DNA from: Pseudomonadota bacterium
GTDB lineage: Bacteria > Bdellovibrionota > UBA1018 > CAIMNF01
Direction of reading: 5' to 3'
NCBI GenBank assembly: GCA_027491115.1
Contig: JAIXWV010000040.1
Span: forward strand, 30,752 to 94,751
Length of the DNA stretch: 64,000 bases
Shown here: one piece after another, positions 8,689-16,186 of the stretch
Layout of the letters: every line of letters starts with the position of its first letter
Numbering within the stretch: position 1 is the stretch's first letter
The notes under the pieces: model-generated
The model's input: only the letters and a program-made list of their open reading frames with translations
Database searches by the model: none
Told to the model about the DNA's origin: nothing
Made by a program: the position numbers and the translations under genes

Positions 8689-8957
8689 CAGTGCACAATC
8701 TCCCCGGCGTTACCGAAGATCGCGATTGCATAATCCTGGAGGATCCGAAGCATCCAGGGCGCCATGACGATCAACGTGAGAATCACCGCAATCATTTTTG
8801 GAATGAAAGTGAGGGTCTGTTCGTTAATCTGGGTCACAGCCTGCAAAATCGAGATCACGATACCTACCGCCATCGCAGCAAGCAGAACAGGACCTGCGAG
8901 ATAAACCATGGTTGTCAGGGCGTTCGTTCCGATCTGGATCACCATTTCTTCTGTCAT
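8688..8957 (-). CDS. fliQ: Flagellar export protein FliQ
   Basis: An 89-aa protein with two membrane helices and the FliQ-typical core GIVISILQAVTQINEQTLTF. The start at 8957 (MTEEMV) fits the family length, has a GGGGA ribosome site five bases upstream, and leaves 14 bases after fliP. An in-frame upstream start at 9014 would add 19 residues lying within fliP and is rejected. Confidence 0.96.
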   Translation of the reverse strand: MTEEMVIQIGTNALTTMVYLAGPVLLAAMAVGIVISILQAVTQINEQTLTFIPKMIAVILTLIVMAPWMLRILQDYAIAIFGNAGEIVH

Positions 8958-8971
8958 AGTCTTCCCCTCTT

Positions 8972-9748
8972 TCAGCCGAAGCTTTTGACGATACTGCCCA
9001 CCACCAACCCCCAACCGTCAACAAGGACGAACAGGAGCAATTTGAACGGGAGTGAAATGGTCATTGGCGGAAGCATCATCATGCCCATCGCCATCAGAAT
9101 GCTCGAAACCACCATATCAATCACGAGAAACGGAAGATAAAGCATGAAACCCATCTGAAACGCGGTATTGAGCTCACTCACGATGAAGGAAGGGATCAGC
9201 ACGTAAGTCGGGACTTCATCGCGGGTTTTGGGCTTTGCGATCTTGGACATCGAGAGGAAAAGCTCGAGATCCTTCTCCCGGGTCTGACCGAACATGAATT
9301 CACGCAAAGGGACTTCGGCCTTTGCAAATGCGGTCTTTTGATCCATTCGTTCTTCGAGATAGGGATTCAAGGCCTCGGTCTGGATCTTGGTCCAGGTGGG
9401 AGCCATGATGAACATCGAAAGAAAAAGTGAGAGACCCACGATCACCTGGTTCGGTGGCATTTGCTGGGCACCGAGGGACTGTCTCAAGAACGACAGGACG
9501 ATGACCACGCGGGTGAAGGAGGTCATCATCACGAGAATCGCCGGGGCTAGTGTCAAAACGGTCAGAAGGAGTACGATCCGGAGAACATTCACCAGGTCGG
9601 CCGGCTTTCCCGCCCCTCCTCCCAGATTCATCGCGATACTGGGTAGTGAAAAATCAGGAACCGTAGTTCCGGATCCGGCGGCATAAGCCGAACCCCCGAA
9701 CCACAGCAAACCGGAAGCGAGCATGAAACCCCAGAGCAGACGACTCAT
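8972..9748 (-). CDS. fliP: Flagellar export protein FliP
   Basis: A 258-aa core subunit of the export gate with a cleavable signal peptide (about residues 1-23, ending AYA), as is usual for FliP. Family signatures include VLTLAPAILVMMTSFTRVVI, RQSLGAQQMPPNQVIVGLSLF and the C-terminal MGMMMLPPMTISLPFKLLLF. The ATG shares one base with the fliO stop (TGATG), indicating coupled translation. Confidence 0.97.
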   Translation of the reverse strand: MSRLLWGFMLASGLLWFGGSAYAAGSGTTVPDFSLPSIAMNLGGGAGKPADLVNVLRIVLLLTVLTLAPAILVMMTSFTRVVIVLSFLRQSLGAQQMPPNQVIVGLSLFLSMFIMAPTWTKIQTEALNPYLEERMDQKTAFAKAEVPLREFMFGQTREKDLELFLSMSKIAKPKTRDEVPTYVLIPSFIVSELNTAFQMGFMLYLPFLVIDMVVSSILMAMGMMMLPPMTISLPFKLLLFVLVDGWGLVVGSIVKSFG

Positions 9749-11016
9749 CAGATTTTCCCCATTTCCTGAACTTGTTGACGGAGGCGATTTCGGATCCCGC
9801 TCCCTTTCGGAGCCTGCACCTGAACATCGCCCGCAGGCGCTTGTTGTTGGGTGTAGGCGGAACGTGCGATCACAGCCCCCGCTCCAGTGCTAGATTTCAA
9901 AAGGCTGTTAAACGAAGCCCCGAGATCGATTGCAGGTTCTGGGATTTTGATCGCTGGCTCGGGATTCAGCAGAGCCGAACTCGGTGCGACCGGCATGTTC
10001 TTGGGCTTGGATCCGAAGAGCTTACCAATCGAATCAGCCACTTTTGGATCATCCAGGACATCAAGATCGTTTTCATCGGAATCCAACTGCGTGATCAACT
10101 GGACACTGTCCTGGGTCACACCCAGGACGAACTTCTGATCGCGGATCCTGACGACGGTGATACTTTGCTTCGGTCCGAGCGCATGACTGGCCAGAACCTC
10201 GATGTAGGAGGTATTCTTCTTGGCACCAGAAAGCACCTGGGAGAACCAAGAATCTCCGTTCCGCTTACCCTGAACGCCTTTTTTACGGCTTTTCACATAA
10301 ACAAGAACCATTCCGAGACCGCCCACCACGAGAAACATGGCGAACAGTGAACGCATGGGGGAAACTCCGGACCGTGCTCCACCGAGCTGCGGGGAGGAAT
10401 TGGCGCGGGTTCCAGTCAACTTGGACGGCTTGGACTCCACCACCGGAGCAGGTGCCTCGCTAACAGGCGCTTCGACAGACTTAACCGCCTTAGTCTCCTG
10501 AACCTCTGACTTTTCCGCAGCTGGACCCGTTACGGAAGCGGCCTGGCTGAGAACCTTGGCCAAAAGGGATTGCTCACGGTCAGCCTGATCCCGGGCATCA
10601 GTGATGGTCTCAGGAAAACGGATGGTCAGAATCTTGCCCTTCTGCTCGAGCTTGACCTTTCCCCGATAGACCTCGGCTTTACCACCCACCGTGAAGCGGA
10701 CCCGAACCAGGTTCGGCGCGTACTGGTAGGCAAAAACCTTGGAAAAAGCCTCATCGCCAGATTCAGAGTGTAGAATCTTCGCGGGGTAGATGGTCGAGTT
10801 TTGGATTGAGAGTTGGACGATGTCACGGACATAGTCGAACTCGAGCGCCCCCTTGGAAGGAACTCCGTCCAGCTGGATCTGTGCAACTCCGCCACCGGGA
10901 ATTTTGACCTCCCGCACCGTATGACTGGCGGCAATGGCCGAATCGGCTGCCCCTACCAGCACAACCCCTGTAATGAACAAACTCAACTTCAACTGCCATC
11001 CTGGCTTACGATTCAT
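9748..11016 (-). CDS. fliO: Enlarged FliO with an N-terminal AMIN-like periplasmic domain
   Basis: A 422-aa protein in the fliO position. Residues 1-29 are a signal peptide. Residues ~30-140 form a beta-rich domain (TVREVKIPGGGVAQIQLDG, LVRVRFTVGG) resembling AMIN domains, followed by a Pro/Glu/Ser-rich linker and a single membrane helix (about residues 225-242). The FliO core then follows (SYIEVLASHALGPKQSITVV), and a long tail ends in a basic helix (IRNRLRQQVQEM). Typical FliO is about 100-150 aa with one helix and helps FliP assemble. The extra periplasmic domain suggests contact with peptidoglycan or a periplasmic partner. Confidence 0.85.
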   Translation of the reverse strand: MNRKPGWQLKLSLFITGVVLVGAADSAIAASHTVREVKIPGGGVAQIQLDGVPSKGALEFDYVRDIVQLSIQNSTIYPAKILHSESGDEAFSKVFAYQYAPNLVRVRFTVGGKAEVYRGKVKLEQKGKILTIRFPETITDARDQADREQSLLAKVLSQAASVTGPAAEKSEVQETKAVKSVEAPVSEAPAPVVESKPSKLTGTRANSSPQLGGARSGVSPMRSLFAMFLVVGGLGMVLVYVKSRKKGVQGKRNGDSWFSQVLSGAKKNTSYIEVLASHALGPKQSITVVRIRDQKFVLGVTQDSVQLITQLDSDENDLDVLDDPKVADSIGKLFGSKPKNMPVAPSSALLNPEPAIKIPEPAIDLGASFNSLLKSSTGAGAVIARSAYTQQQAPAGDVQVQAPKGSGIRNRLRQQVQEMGKI

Positions 11017-11074
11017 GCTCGATTCCCTTCATCCATGAATGGAATGGTTAACTTGCCCCGGGCAACGGCCCGGA

Positions 11075-11416
11075 TCACTTCAATTGTTCAATCCGCTCCA
11101 TTGGAGAGAGAATGTCGGTCAGACGGATTCCGAACTTGTCATTGACCGTCACCACCTCACCCCGTGCCACCAGACGGTCATTCACAAGAACCTCCAGAGG
11201 CTCGCCCGCGAACTTAGACAGTTCAACCACGGACCCCTGGGCCAGCTGGAGAATGTCCCGAATGGCCATTTTGGTTCGTCCGAGTTCCACGGTCACCTTC
11301 AGCGGAATGTCCAAAATGAAATCGAGGGAGTGAACCCCCTCCTGCGCTCCACCTGCCGGTGGATTCGCACCCTGCCCCAGACCTCCGTCAATTTTTCCAA
11401 GATTTGGTGTGCTCAT
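11075..11416 (-). CDS. fliN: Flagellar motor switch protein FliN
   Basis: A 113-aa C-ring protein. The FliN/SpoA domain is clear: FILDIPLKVTVELGRTKMAI, ILQLAQGSVVELSKFAGEP, VNDRLVARGEVVTVNDKFGIRL. It lies 16 bases after fliM and forms the switch base with FliM and FliG. The 58-base gap to fliO holds no clear terminator. Confidence 0.97.
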   Translation of the reverse strand: MSTPNLGKIDGGLGQGANPPAGGAQEGVHSLDFILDIPLKVTVELGRTKMAIRDILQLAQGSVVELSKFAGEPLEVLVNDRLVARGEVVTVNDKFGIRLTDILSPMERIEQLK

Positions 11417-11432
11417 CGTCTCTTACTCCCTG

Positions 11433-12413
11433 TTATTCCTCGACCGGACGGGTGACTTGCACCGCCCGTGTTCCTCTCGATACTCCGAAAAAGCATTTGA
11501 ACTTCTCGACACCCTCGACATTGAGCGAGAGTTCTCCATCACAGTCTTGATTGAGGGGAATGATGTCTCCGATATTGAGGTTCACGAGATCCCCAACTGT
11601 GATCGCCGTTTCACCCAGATTCACCGACACATTCGCCTGGAGTTGCCTCATGTGCTCCTCGAGGTTCTCCACCCACACCCGGTCGGCACGGTCGGAATCC
11701 GACTGGAATGAGGAGTTCAATTTGTTCTTGATGGATTCGATGGTGGAGTACGGAATCACGAGAGCGATCGTTCCACTCGCATTCTCGAGCTCCACCTCGA
11801 AAGTGGTCGAGATGATGACTTCAGAAAGCGGGACCACACCGACGAACTGCGGATTGGTTTCTGTCCTTAGATGAACAAGCCCGACCTTGTGCACAGGAGC
11901 CCAGGCCTCTTCAATGTCGGTCACGGCCAAGGACAAGACCTTGTTCATGATCATCAATTCGATCCGGGTGAATTCTTTTCCGTCGCTTTTCGTGTAAGGC
12001 CGATCGGTGCCACCAAAGTAACTGTCGATCAATGCGTACGCCAGCTTCGATTCAAAAACGAGGAGAATCGGGCCACGAAGAGTCTCGGAGCGGAGGATGC
12101 CTACACAACTCGGGATCGGGAGCGTGTTTACAAACTCTCCGAATTTCAAAAGGTCGGTAGAAATAATGCTGATTGATGCGATTTTTCGCAAAGAATTGGA
12201 AAGGGACATCCGGAACAAACGGACAAACCGCTCGTAAATGAGGTCGAGCGTCGGCATCTTCCCACGGATCACGCGATCCTGGTTGGTGATGTCGTATTCT
12301 TGAACCTCTTTACCGGCATCGTTCTTCGGAGCATTGCCCGGGGATTCCAAGGAACCCTCGGCAACGGCGTTCAGAAGCGCATCGACTTCGGATTGACTCA
12401 ATACCTGATTCAT
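11433..12413 (-). CDS. fliM: Flagellar motor switch protein FliM
   Basis: A 326-aa switch protein. The N-terminus NQVLSQSEVDALLNAV is the CheY-P-binding motif (LSQxEIDALL). The middle domain and a C-terminal SpoA domain (LGETAITVGDLVNLNIGDII) follow. Length matches the family. It precedes fliN and follows fliL. Confidence 0.97.
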   Translation of the reverse strand: MNQVLSQSEVDALLNAVAEGSLESPGNAPKNDAGKEVQEYDITNQDRVIRGKMPTLDLIYERFVRLFRMSLSNSLRKIASISIISTDLLKFGEFVNTLPIPSCVGILRSETLRGPILLVFESKLAYALIDSYFGGTDRPYTKSDGKEFTRIELMIMNKVLSLAVTDIEEAWAPVHKVGLVHLRTETNPQFVGVVPLSEVIISTTFEVELENASGTIALVIPYSTIESIKNKLNSSFQSDSDRADRVWVENLEEHMRQLQANVSVNLGETAITVGDLVNLNIGDIIPLNQDCDGELSLNVEGVEKFKCFFGVSRGTRAVQVTRPVEE

Positions 12414-12440
12414 CGCCCTCCTGGCCTCCCTCGGAGTTCC

Positions 12441-13094
12441 TCAGTTGCTCACAGCAAAGTTACTGAAGAACACTCCCTTCACTTTCCCCGTCACGAGAAA
12501 ACTGTTCAGCGCATTTCTGATCTCTTCCTTGAGAAAATTGCGCCCCTCCCCGGTTTGAAGATCCGCGGGTCGTTTACTGTTGAAAAGGTCGATGATGGCA
12601 TTCCGCACCGGCGCCATCTTCTGGGTGATTTCTGCTGAAGTTTCAGCACTTGGGACTTCGAGTGCGATCACCACCCTCGCAAATCGAGGTGGAGTCCCCA
12701 CACTAGTAGAGAGATTCACTGTGAACTGATCGAGATTGACGACTTGATCGCCCTTCTTAGCTGCGGGAGCGCCATGGCCATCTCCGTGTCCACCTTCAGC
12801 CTTGGCTTCTCCATGCCCGCCTTCGGCTTTGGCGTCACCATGTCCGCCTTCTGCCTTAGCCTCTCCGTGACCATCGCCGTGGGCATCACCCGGAGCTGCA
12901 TCGTGACCACCCGCTTGGATGTCCGACACGGATTCTTTTTGCTTGTCCTTCTGGAACTGCATGAAGACCACGCCGCCGATTCCAAGGATCAAGAGAAGAT
13001 TGAGAACAGAAAGAATGAGTCCGAGTTTTCCGGACTTGTCTGATCCCGGTCCTGGATCTGCTGCCGCTTCAGGTTTTTTTGCTTCTTCTGACAT
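12441..13094 (-). CDS. fliL: Flagellar protein FliL with a His-rich tandem repeat
   Basis: A 217-aa inner-membrane protein near the stator. One membrane helix (about residues 24-45) follows a short cytoplasmic N-terminus. The C-terminal periplasmic domain (QVVNLDQFTVNLS to the end) is the FliL fold. Between them lies a low-complexity linker with three copies of the nonapeptide GHGxAKAEG and a final GHGDGHG (residues 75-108). FliL is normally about 150-180 aa without this insertion. It is the first gene after the flgE terminator, so it probably starts a transcription unit fliL-M-N-O-P-Q-R-flhB. Confidence 0.93.
   Translation of the reverse strand: MSEEAKKPEAAADPGPGSDKSGKLGLILSVLNLLLILGIGGVVFMQFQKDKQKESVSDIQAGGHDAAPGDAHGDGHGEAKAEGGHGDAKAEGGHGEAKAEGGHGDGHGAPAAKKGDQVVNLDQFTVNLSTSVGTPPRFARVVIALEVPSAETSAEITQKMAPVRNAIIDLFNSKRPADLQTGEGRNFLKEEIRNALNSFLVTGKVKGVFFSNFAVSN
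12771..12872 (-). repeat. 27-base coding tandem repeat in fliL
   Basis: Three near-identical 27-base units encode GHGEAKAEG, GHGDAKAEG and GHGEAKAEG, followed by a partial unit GHGDGHG. The frame is preserved because the unit is a multiple of three. Copy number could vary by slippage without breaking the gene. The His spacing suggests metal or pH sensing, which is inference. Confidence 0.85.
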
Positions 13095-13190
13095 AGCTTG
13101 GCGTCCTGCCCTCCCTTATATTTTTGCATGGAGTTTGTGGAATCGACAAGCCGTCAAATGACCGGGAGATGGAAAAATTTACCGATTGGG

Positions 13191-13265
13191 AAAAAAAGGA
13201 GGCGGAGTTGATCGCCCCCGGGGTCCTGGGACCCCGGGACTGACTGGTTTTTGACGATCAACTCC
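13191..13265 (-). terminator. Strong Rho-independent terminator after flgE
   Basis: An outer 11-bp stem (13204-13214 with 13255-13265) encloses a perfect 10-bp GC-rich stem (13217-13226 with 13229-13238). On the minus strand the structure is followed closely by a run of seven T (13191-13197). It lies between flgE and fliL and separates the basal-body/hook genes from the switch/export genes. Confidence 0.85.
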
Positions 13266-13302
13266 GGCTGTATTCTATCAGATCAGGAGACTGAACCTAG
13301 GA

Positions 13303-14586
13303 TCAGGTCCGCTTCAGGTTGATCACTTCACCGAGGAGATCGTCCCCGACGCTGATCACCTTGCTGTTCGCTTGGAAATTCCGCTGAGCGGTCATCAAGT
13401 TGATGAATTCGTTCGCGATATCGGTGGTCGAAGCCTCAAGCGCTTTCGAAGATACCTGACCGCGTCCGCCGGACATCGGAGATCCTACGGTTGGTTGGCC
13501 CGATCCGCGGGTTTCCTTGAACTTGTTGCCACCTTGCTTCAGGAGGTCTTCGGGGCTCTCGAACTTGGCCAGTGCGACCTGGGCCACCTTCAGAGTCTCA
13601 CCGTTCGAATAGAAGGCCACAAGGCTTCCATCGTCTTCGAACTTGAGAGATCCGAGGGTGCCGGAAGCGTATCCGTTCTGAATGGTTTTGTAAGCTTCGG
13701 AATTCGAGCCGTACTGGGTCAATTGGAGACCGTCCCCACCGCCCTTGATGTCTTTACCGAAACTGAAGTTGATTTCCTGGTCAGGCTTCGAACCCTTGTT
13801 GAAGCTGAAGGAGGATTTCTTCACGTTCTGTTCGGCAAGACGACCTTTTTCGTCGAACTTCAGGCTACCTTCGGCTTGAAGAACCATCTGGCCGGCCTTG
13901 CCGCCCTCGATTTCCTCACCTTTGGCCATGGCCTTCCACTCCCACTTGGAACCGTCCACCTTGTTGAAGTAAACCGTGACAGCATGGGGGGCACCGTTTG
14001 TATCGTGAACAGTCACGCCAGTTGCAAAGTGAGAAGTCTTGTCCGGATTGGCTGCATCAAATTGAATGCTGGTGTCGACTCGAGAATCGAGGTTCGCGAA
14101 AAGGTCAACCTTGTTCGTTCCTTTGGCATCAAGAACGGCGCGATCGATCGAGATGTCACCCATTTTCGAGGTGATCCGACCATCTTCATCGGCCTGGAAC
14201 CCCTGAACTTTACCGCCTTCACCGGTCACGAGTTTGCCTTCTTTGTCGAAATGGAATGCACCATCGCGAGTGTAGCTGCGTCCATCCACACCGTCAGTCA
14301 CGAAAAAGCCGTTGCCGGTGATGGCAAGATCGGTCGGGCTCTCGGTTTGGGCCAGAGTCCCTTGGGAGAACACCGTGCGGATGTTCCCTACTTTGGAACC
14401 GCGGCCGGTGGCGTTGGAAGAACCCATGCCGCCCATGGACTTGGCAACCGCGTCTTTGAATTCAGGACGAGCGGTTTTGAAGCCGGTAGTTGCGGAGTTT
14501 GCGATGTTATCGCCGAATACCGAGAGAGCCTCGCCTTGTCCTTGGATCCCAGTATAGCCAGTGTACATTGAAGACAGAATACCCAT
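13303..14586 (-). CDS. flgE: Flagellar hook protein FlgE
   Basis: A 427-aa hook subunit. The N-terminal rod/hook helix (GQGEALSVFGDNIANSATTG) and the C-terminal heptad region (TTDIANEFINLMTAQRNFQA) are both classical. The central part carries the FlgE D1/D2 segments. An AAGGAGG ribosome site sits seven bases upstream, and the leader contains a hairpin with GGA in the loop. A strong terminator follows. Confidence 0.96.
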   Translation of the reverse strand: MGILSSMYTGYTGIQGQGEALSVFGDNIANSATTGFKTARPEFKDAVAKSMGGMGSSNATGRGSKVGNIRTVFSQGTLAQTESPTDLAITGNGFFVTDGVDGRSYTRDGAFHFDKEGKLVTGEGGKVQGFQADEDGRITSKMGDISIDRAVLDAKGTNKVDLFANLDSRVDTSIQFDAANPDKTSHFATGVTVHDTNGAPHAVTVYFNKVDGSKWEWKAMAKGEEIEGGKAGQMVLQAEGSLKFDEKGRLAEQNVKKSSFSFNKGSKPDQEINFSFGKDIKGGGDGLQLTQYGSNSEAYKTIQNGYASGTLGSLKFEDDGSLVAFYSNGETLKVAQVALAKFESPEDLLKQGGNKFKETRGSGQPTVGSPMSGGRGQVSSKALEASTTDIANEFINLMTAQRNFQANSKVISVGDDLLGEVINLKRT

Positions 14587-14593
14587 TTGAGCG

Positions 14594-14633
14594 CCTCCTT
14601 GCGTTCGATTGGGGACTTCAATCCTGAAGTCCC
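14594..14633 (-). promoter_or_regulatory. flgE leader hairpin and ribosome site: CsrA-like binding layout
   Basis: On the minus strand a perfect 9-bp stem (14612-14620 with 14625-14633) presents a four-base GGAT loop, i.e. CA-GGA-T at the stem top. It is followed 11 bases later by the AAGGAGG ribosome site (14594-14600), a second GGA. One GGA in a hairpin loop plus one in the Shine-Dalgarno is the arrangement bound by CsrA dimers, as on the hag leader of Bacillus. No csrA or fliW lies in the window. Confidence 0.5.
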
Positions 14634-14705
14634 GGTTTCTGATTCACCCCCCATCAGTCAGTCAGGGGAGTTTAGGCTTCCCAAACGGGTCCAGCCTTTT
14701 TCCTC

Positions 14706-14737
14706 ATTAATAAGACCGTAGCACGATCTTTATTAAT
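14706..14737 (-). other. AT-rich inverted repeat upstream of flgE
   Basis: ATTAATAAGACCGT (14706-14719) pairs, with one bulge and one G-T, with ACGATCTTTATTAAT (14723-14737) around a three-base loop. It lies after the TIGR02530-like gene in an AT-rich stretch unlike the flanking DNA. It could be an attenuator of the upstream unit or an operator for a flgE promoter. No canonical sigma-28 or sigma-54 promoter was found here. Confidence 0.45.
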
Positions 14738-14751
14738 TAAACAACTCTTAT

Positions 14752-15207
14752 TTATAAAATAACTGCACCATCAATATTTGTAAACACATTTCCATTTAAA
14801 TTATTTCGATCCATCGCCGTGATGACCGTGCGACTTGGAACACTCACGATCAAAGCGGCTTTGTCGGTCAGCACGAGAGTGTCTTGCACTCCTTTGCCGT
14901 CCGCCTTGGTGATCGCATCACTCAATCTGGACAGTGTTTCCTGATCGAACTGGATTTGCCGCTCACGCAAACGCTGGGTCGCATGGGCGGAGAACTTGAC
15001 CCCCTGCGCGACCTGATTCAGAGCCGGACCGGCCGGTTGAATCACGTTAGGGCTTCTCGAATCGAGAGCTTTTTGCAAACTCTGATCGAACTCGCCTTTC
15101 TGAAGAGGCGCCTCACCCGGAGTCCTCTGGCCTTCCGAAACACTAGGATTCGTCGGGACTCGGCTGACATTCGGGTACAGGATCGTATTCATTCCACTCA
15201 TATTCAC
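14752..15207 (-). CDS. Flagellar operon protein (TIGR02530-like)
   Basis: A 151-aa protein between flgD and flgE. The C-terminal ~90 residues (VKFSAHATQRLRERQIQFD, LVLTDKAALIVSVPSRTVITAMDR) match the small conserved flagellar operon protein found between flgD and flgE in many Firmicutes and Deltaproteobacteria. The final FTNIDGAVIL is typical. The N-terminal 60 residues are variable. Its exact role in hook assembly is not known. Confidence 0.85.
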   Translation of the reverse strand: MNMSGMNTILYPNVSRVPTNPSVSEGQRTPGEAPLQKGEFDQSLQKALDSRSPNVIQPAGPALNQVAQGVKFSAHATQRLRERQIQFDQETLSRLSDAITKADGKGVQDTLVLTDKAALIVSVPSRTVITAMDRNNLNGNVFTNIDGAVIL

Positions 15208-15219
15208 CTCCTTTCTTTT

Positions 15220-16173
15220 TTATTCGTTCGACAGGCCGTTAGGAAAGCCGGTCGCTAGATCTTCGGAGCCGGATTGTGCTAACTCACGATTCAACTTTTC
15301 TTGCAAGCCAGGAGGGAGTGCGTCGCCCGCGGACGGTCTGGATCCGGACTCCTCCACCCTGGATTCCTGGATCGGCGCGGCCACCTTCTGGGGGGCATCG
15401 GACTCGATCCGGATCACGTTCTTGAAATTCACTTTTTGCGGATTCTTCGCATCTCCCACGAGGAAGTGCGTCTCACCCCCGTCGAAGGAAACACCGACCA
15501 CGGTGTCGCGATTGACCGGATCGATCTTGATCTTCTTCCCTTGTGCGTTTTCTGCGTCCACTCGAACCAGGTAGGTTCCGGATCCGCTCAACATACTGCT
15601 CGAGTTGATCCCGTCCCAGTTGTAAACGTTCATCCCGGCCTTCATGGCCTCGAGTTCACGAGAGGCGACCTCCTCGCCTCTCTCGTCCAGGATGGTGAGA
15701 CGGATCTTATCCGCGTCTTCCGGAAGAGTGAAATTCAAGGGAGAAATCATCCCTTTTTGGTGAGCGAAACGGCTCTTGTCGACCGTGACGTTCTTTCCAA
15801 TCATGGCACTCATCGCAAGACGGTCCGAGGCCGAACTTTTTTCGGAGAGTTTTTCGATCGCACCACTGACGTTCTTCAATTGTTCGACGGAAGTGATTTG
15901 CGCCATCTGCGTGGCCATCCGGTCGGAGTCCATGGGCTTCGTGGGATCCTGATGGCGCATCTCGGTGATCATGATTCTCATGAAATCATCCTTGTCGAGC
16001 TGCTTCTTGATGGGACGGGCTTCTTTAGGCTTTTCGCCGTAACGCGCCTGGAGCTGGTTGACGGCGTTTTTCATCGCCTGCTCCCGTGCAGCAGCATCAG
16101 AAGAAGGCATGACATCCCCTCCACCTGTCACCGTCTGCATTCCCGTCATTCCCGCCGCTCTACCGATGTCCAT
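15220..16173 (-). CDS. flgD: Flagellar hook cap/assembly protein FlgD
   Basis: A 317-aa hook scaffolding protein. The conserved N-terminal region (LDKDDFMRIMITEMRHQDPT, QMAQITSVEQLKNVSGAIEKL) is followed by the FlgD Ig-like/tudor part (IRLTILDERGEEVASRELEA, NVYNWDGINSS). The C-terminus is extended by ~60 Pro/Glu/Ser-rich residues. Start ATG 16173 is chosen because GGGGAG lies five bases upstream; the ORF start at 16194 has no ribosome site. It follows fliK by 13 bases. Confidence 0.95.
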   Translation of the reverse strand: MDIGRAAGMTGMQTVTGGGDVMPSSDAAAREQAMKNAVNQLQARYGEKPKEARPIKKQLDKDDFMRIMITEMRHQDPTKPMDSDRMATQMAQITSVEQLKNVSGAIEKLSEKSSASDRLAMSAMIGKNVTVDKSRFAHQKGMISPLNFTLPEDADKIRLTILDERGEEVASRELEAMKAGMNVYNWDGINSSSMLSGSGTYLVRVDAENAQGKKIKIDPVNRDTVVGVSFDGGETHFLVGDAKNPQKVNFKNVIRIESDAPQKVAAPIQESRVEESGSRPSAGDALPPGLQEKLNRELAQSGSEDLATGFPNGLSNE

Positions 16174-16186
16174 CGTCACTCCCCAC

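Noticed and set aside
8958..9014. FliQ start at 9014
   Set aside because: It would add 19 residues overlapping fliP; the start at 8957 gives the normal family length and has a ribosome site.
13372..14571. Long plus-strand open frame (399 codons) antisense to flgE
   Set aside because: It mirrors the flgE codons, has no ribosome site and no recognisable domain; a shadow of the real gene caused by GC-biased third positions.
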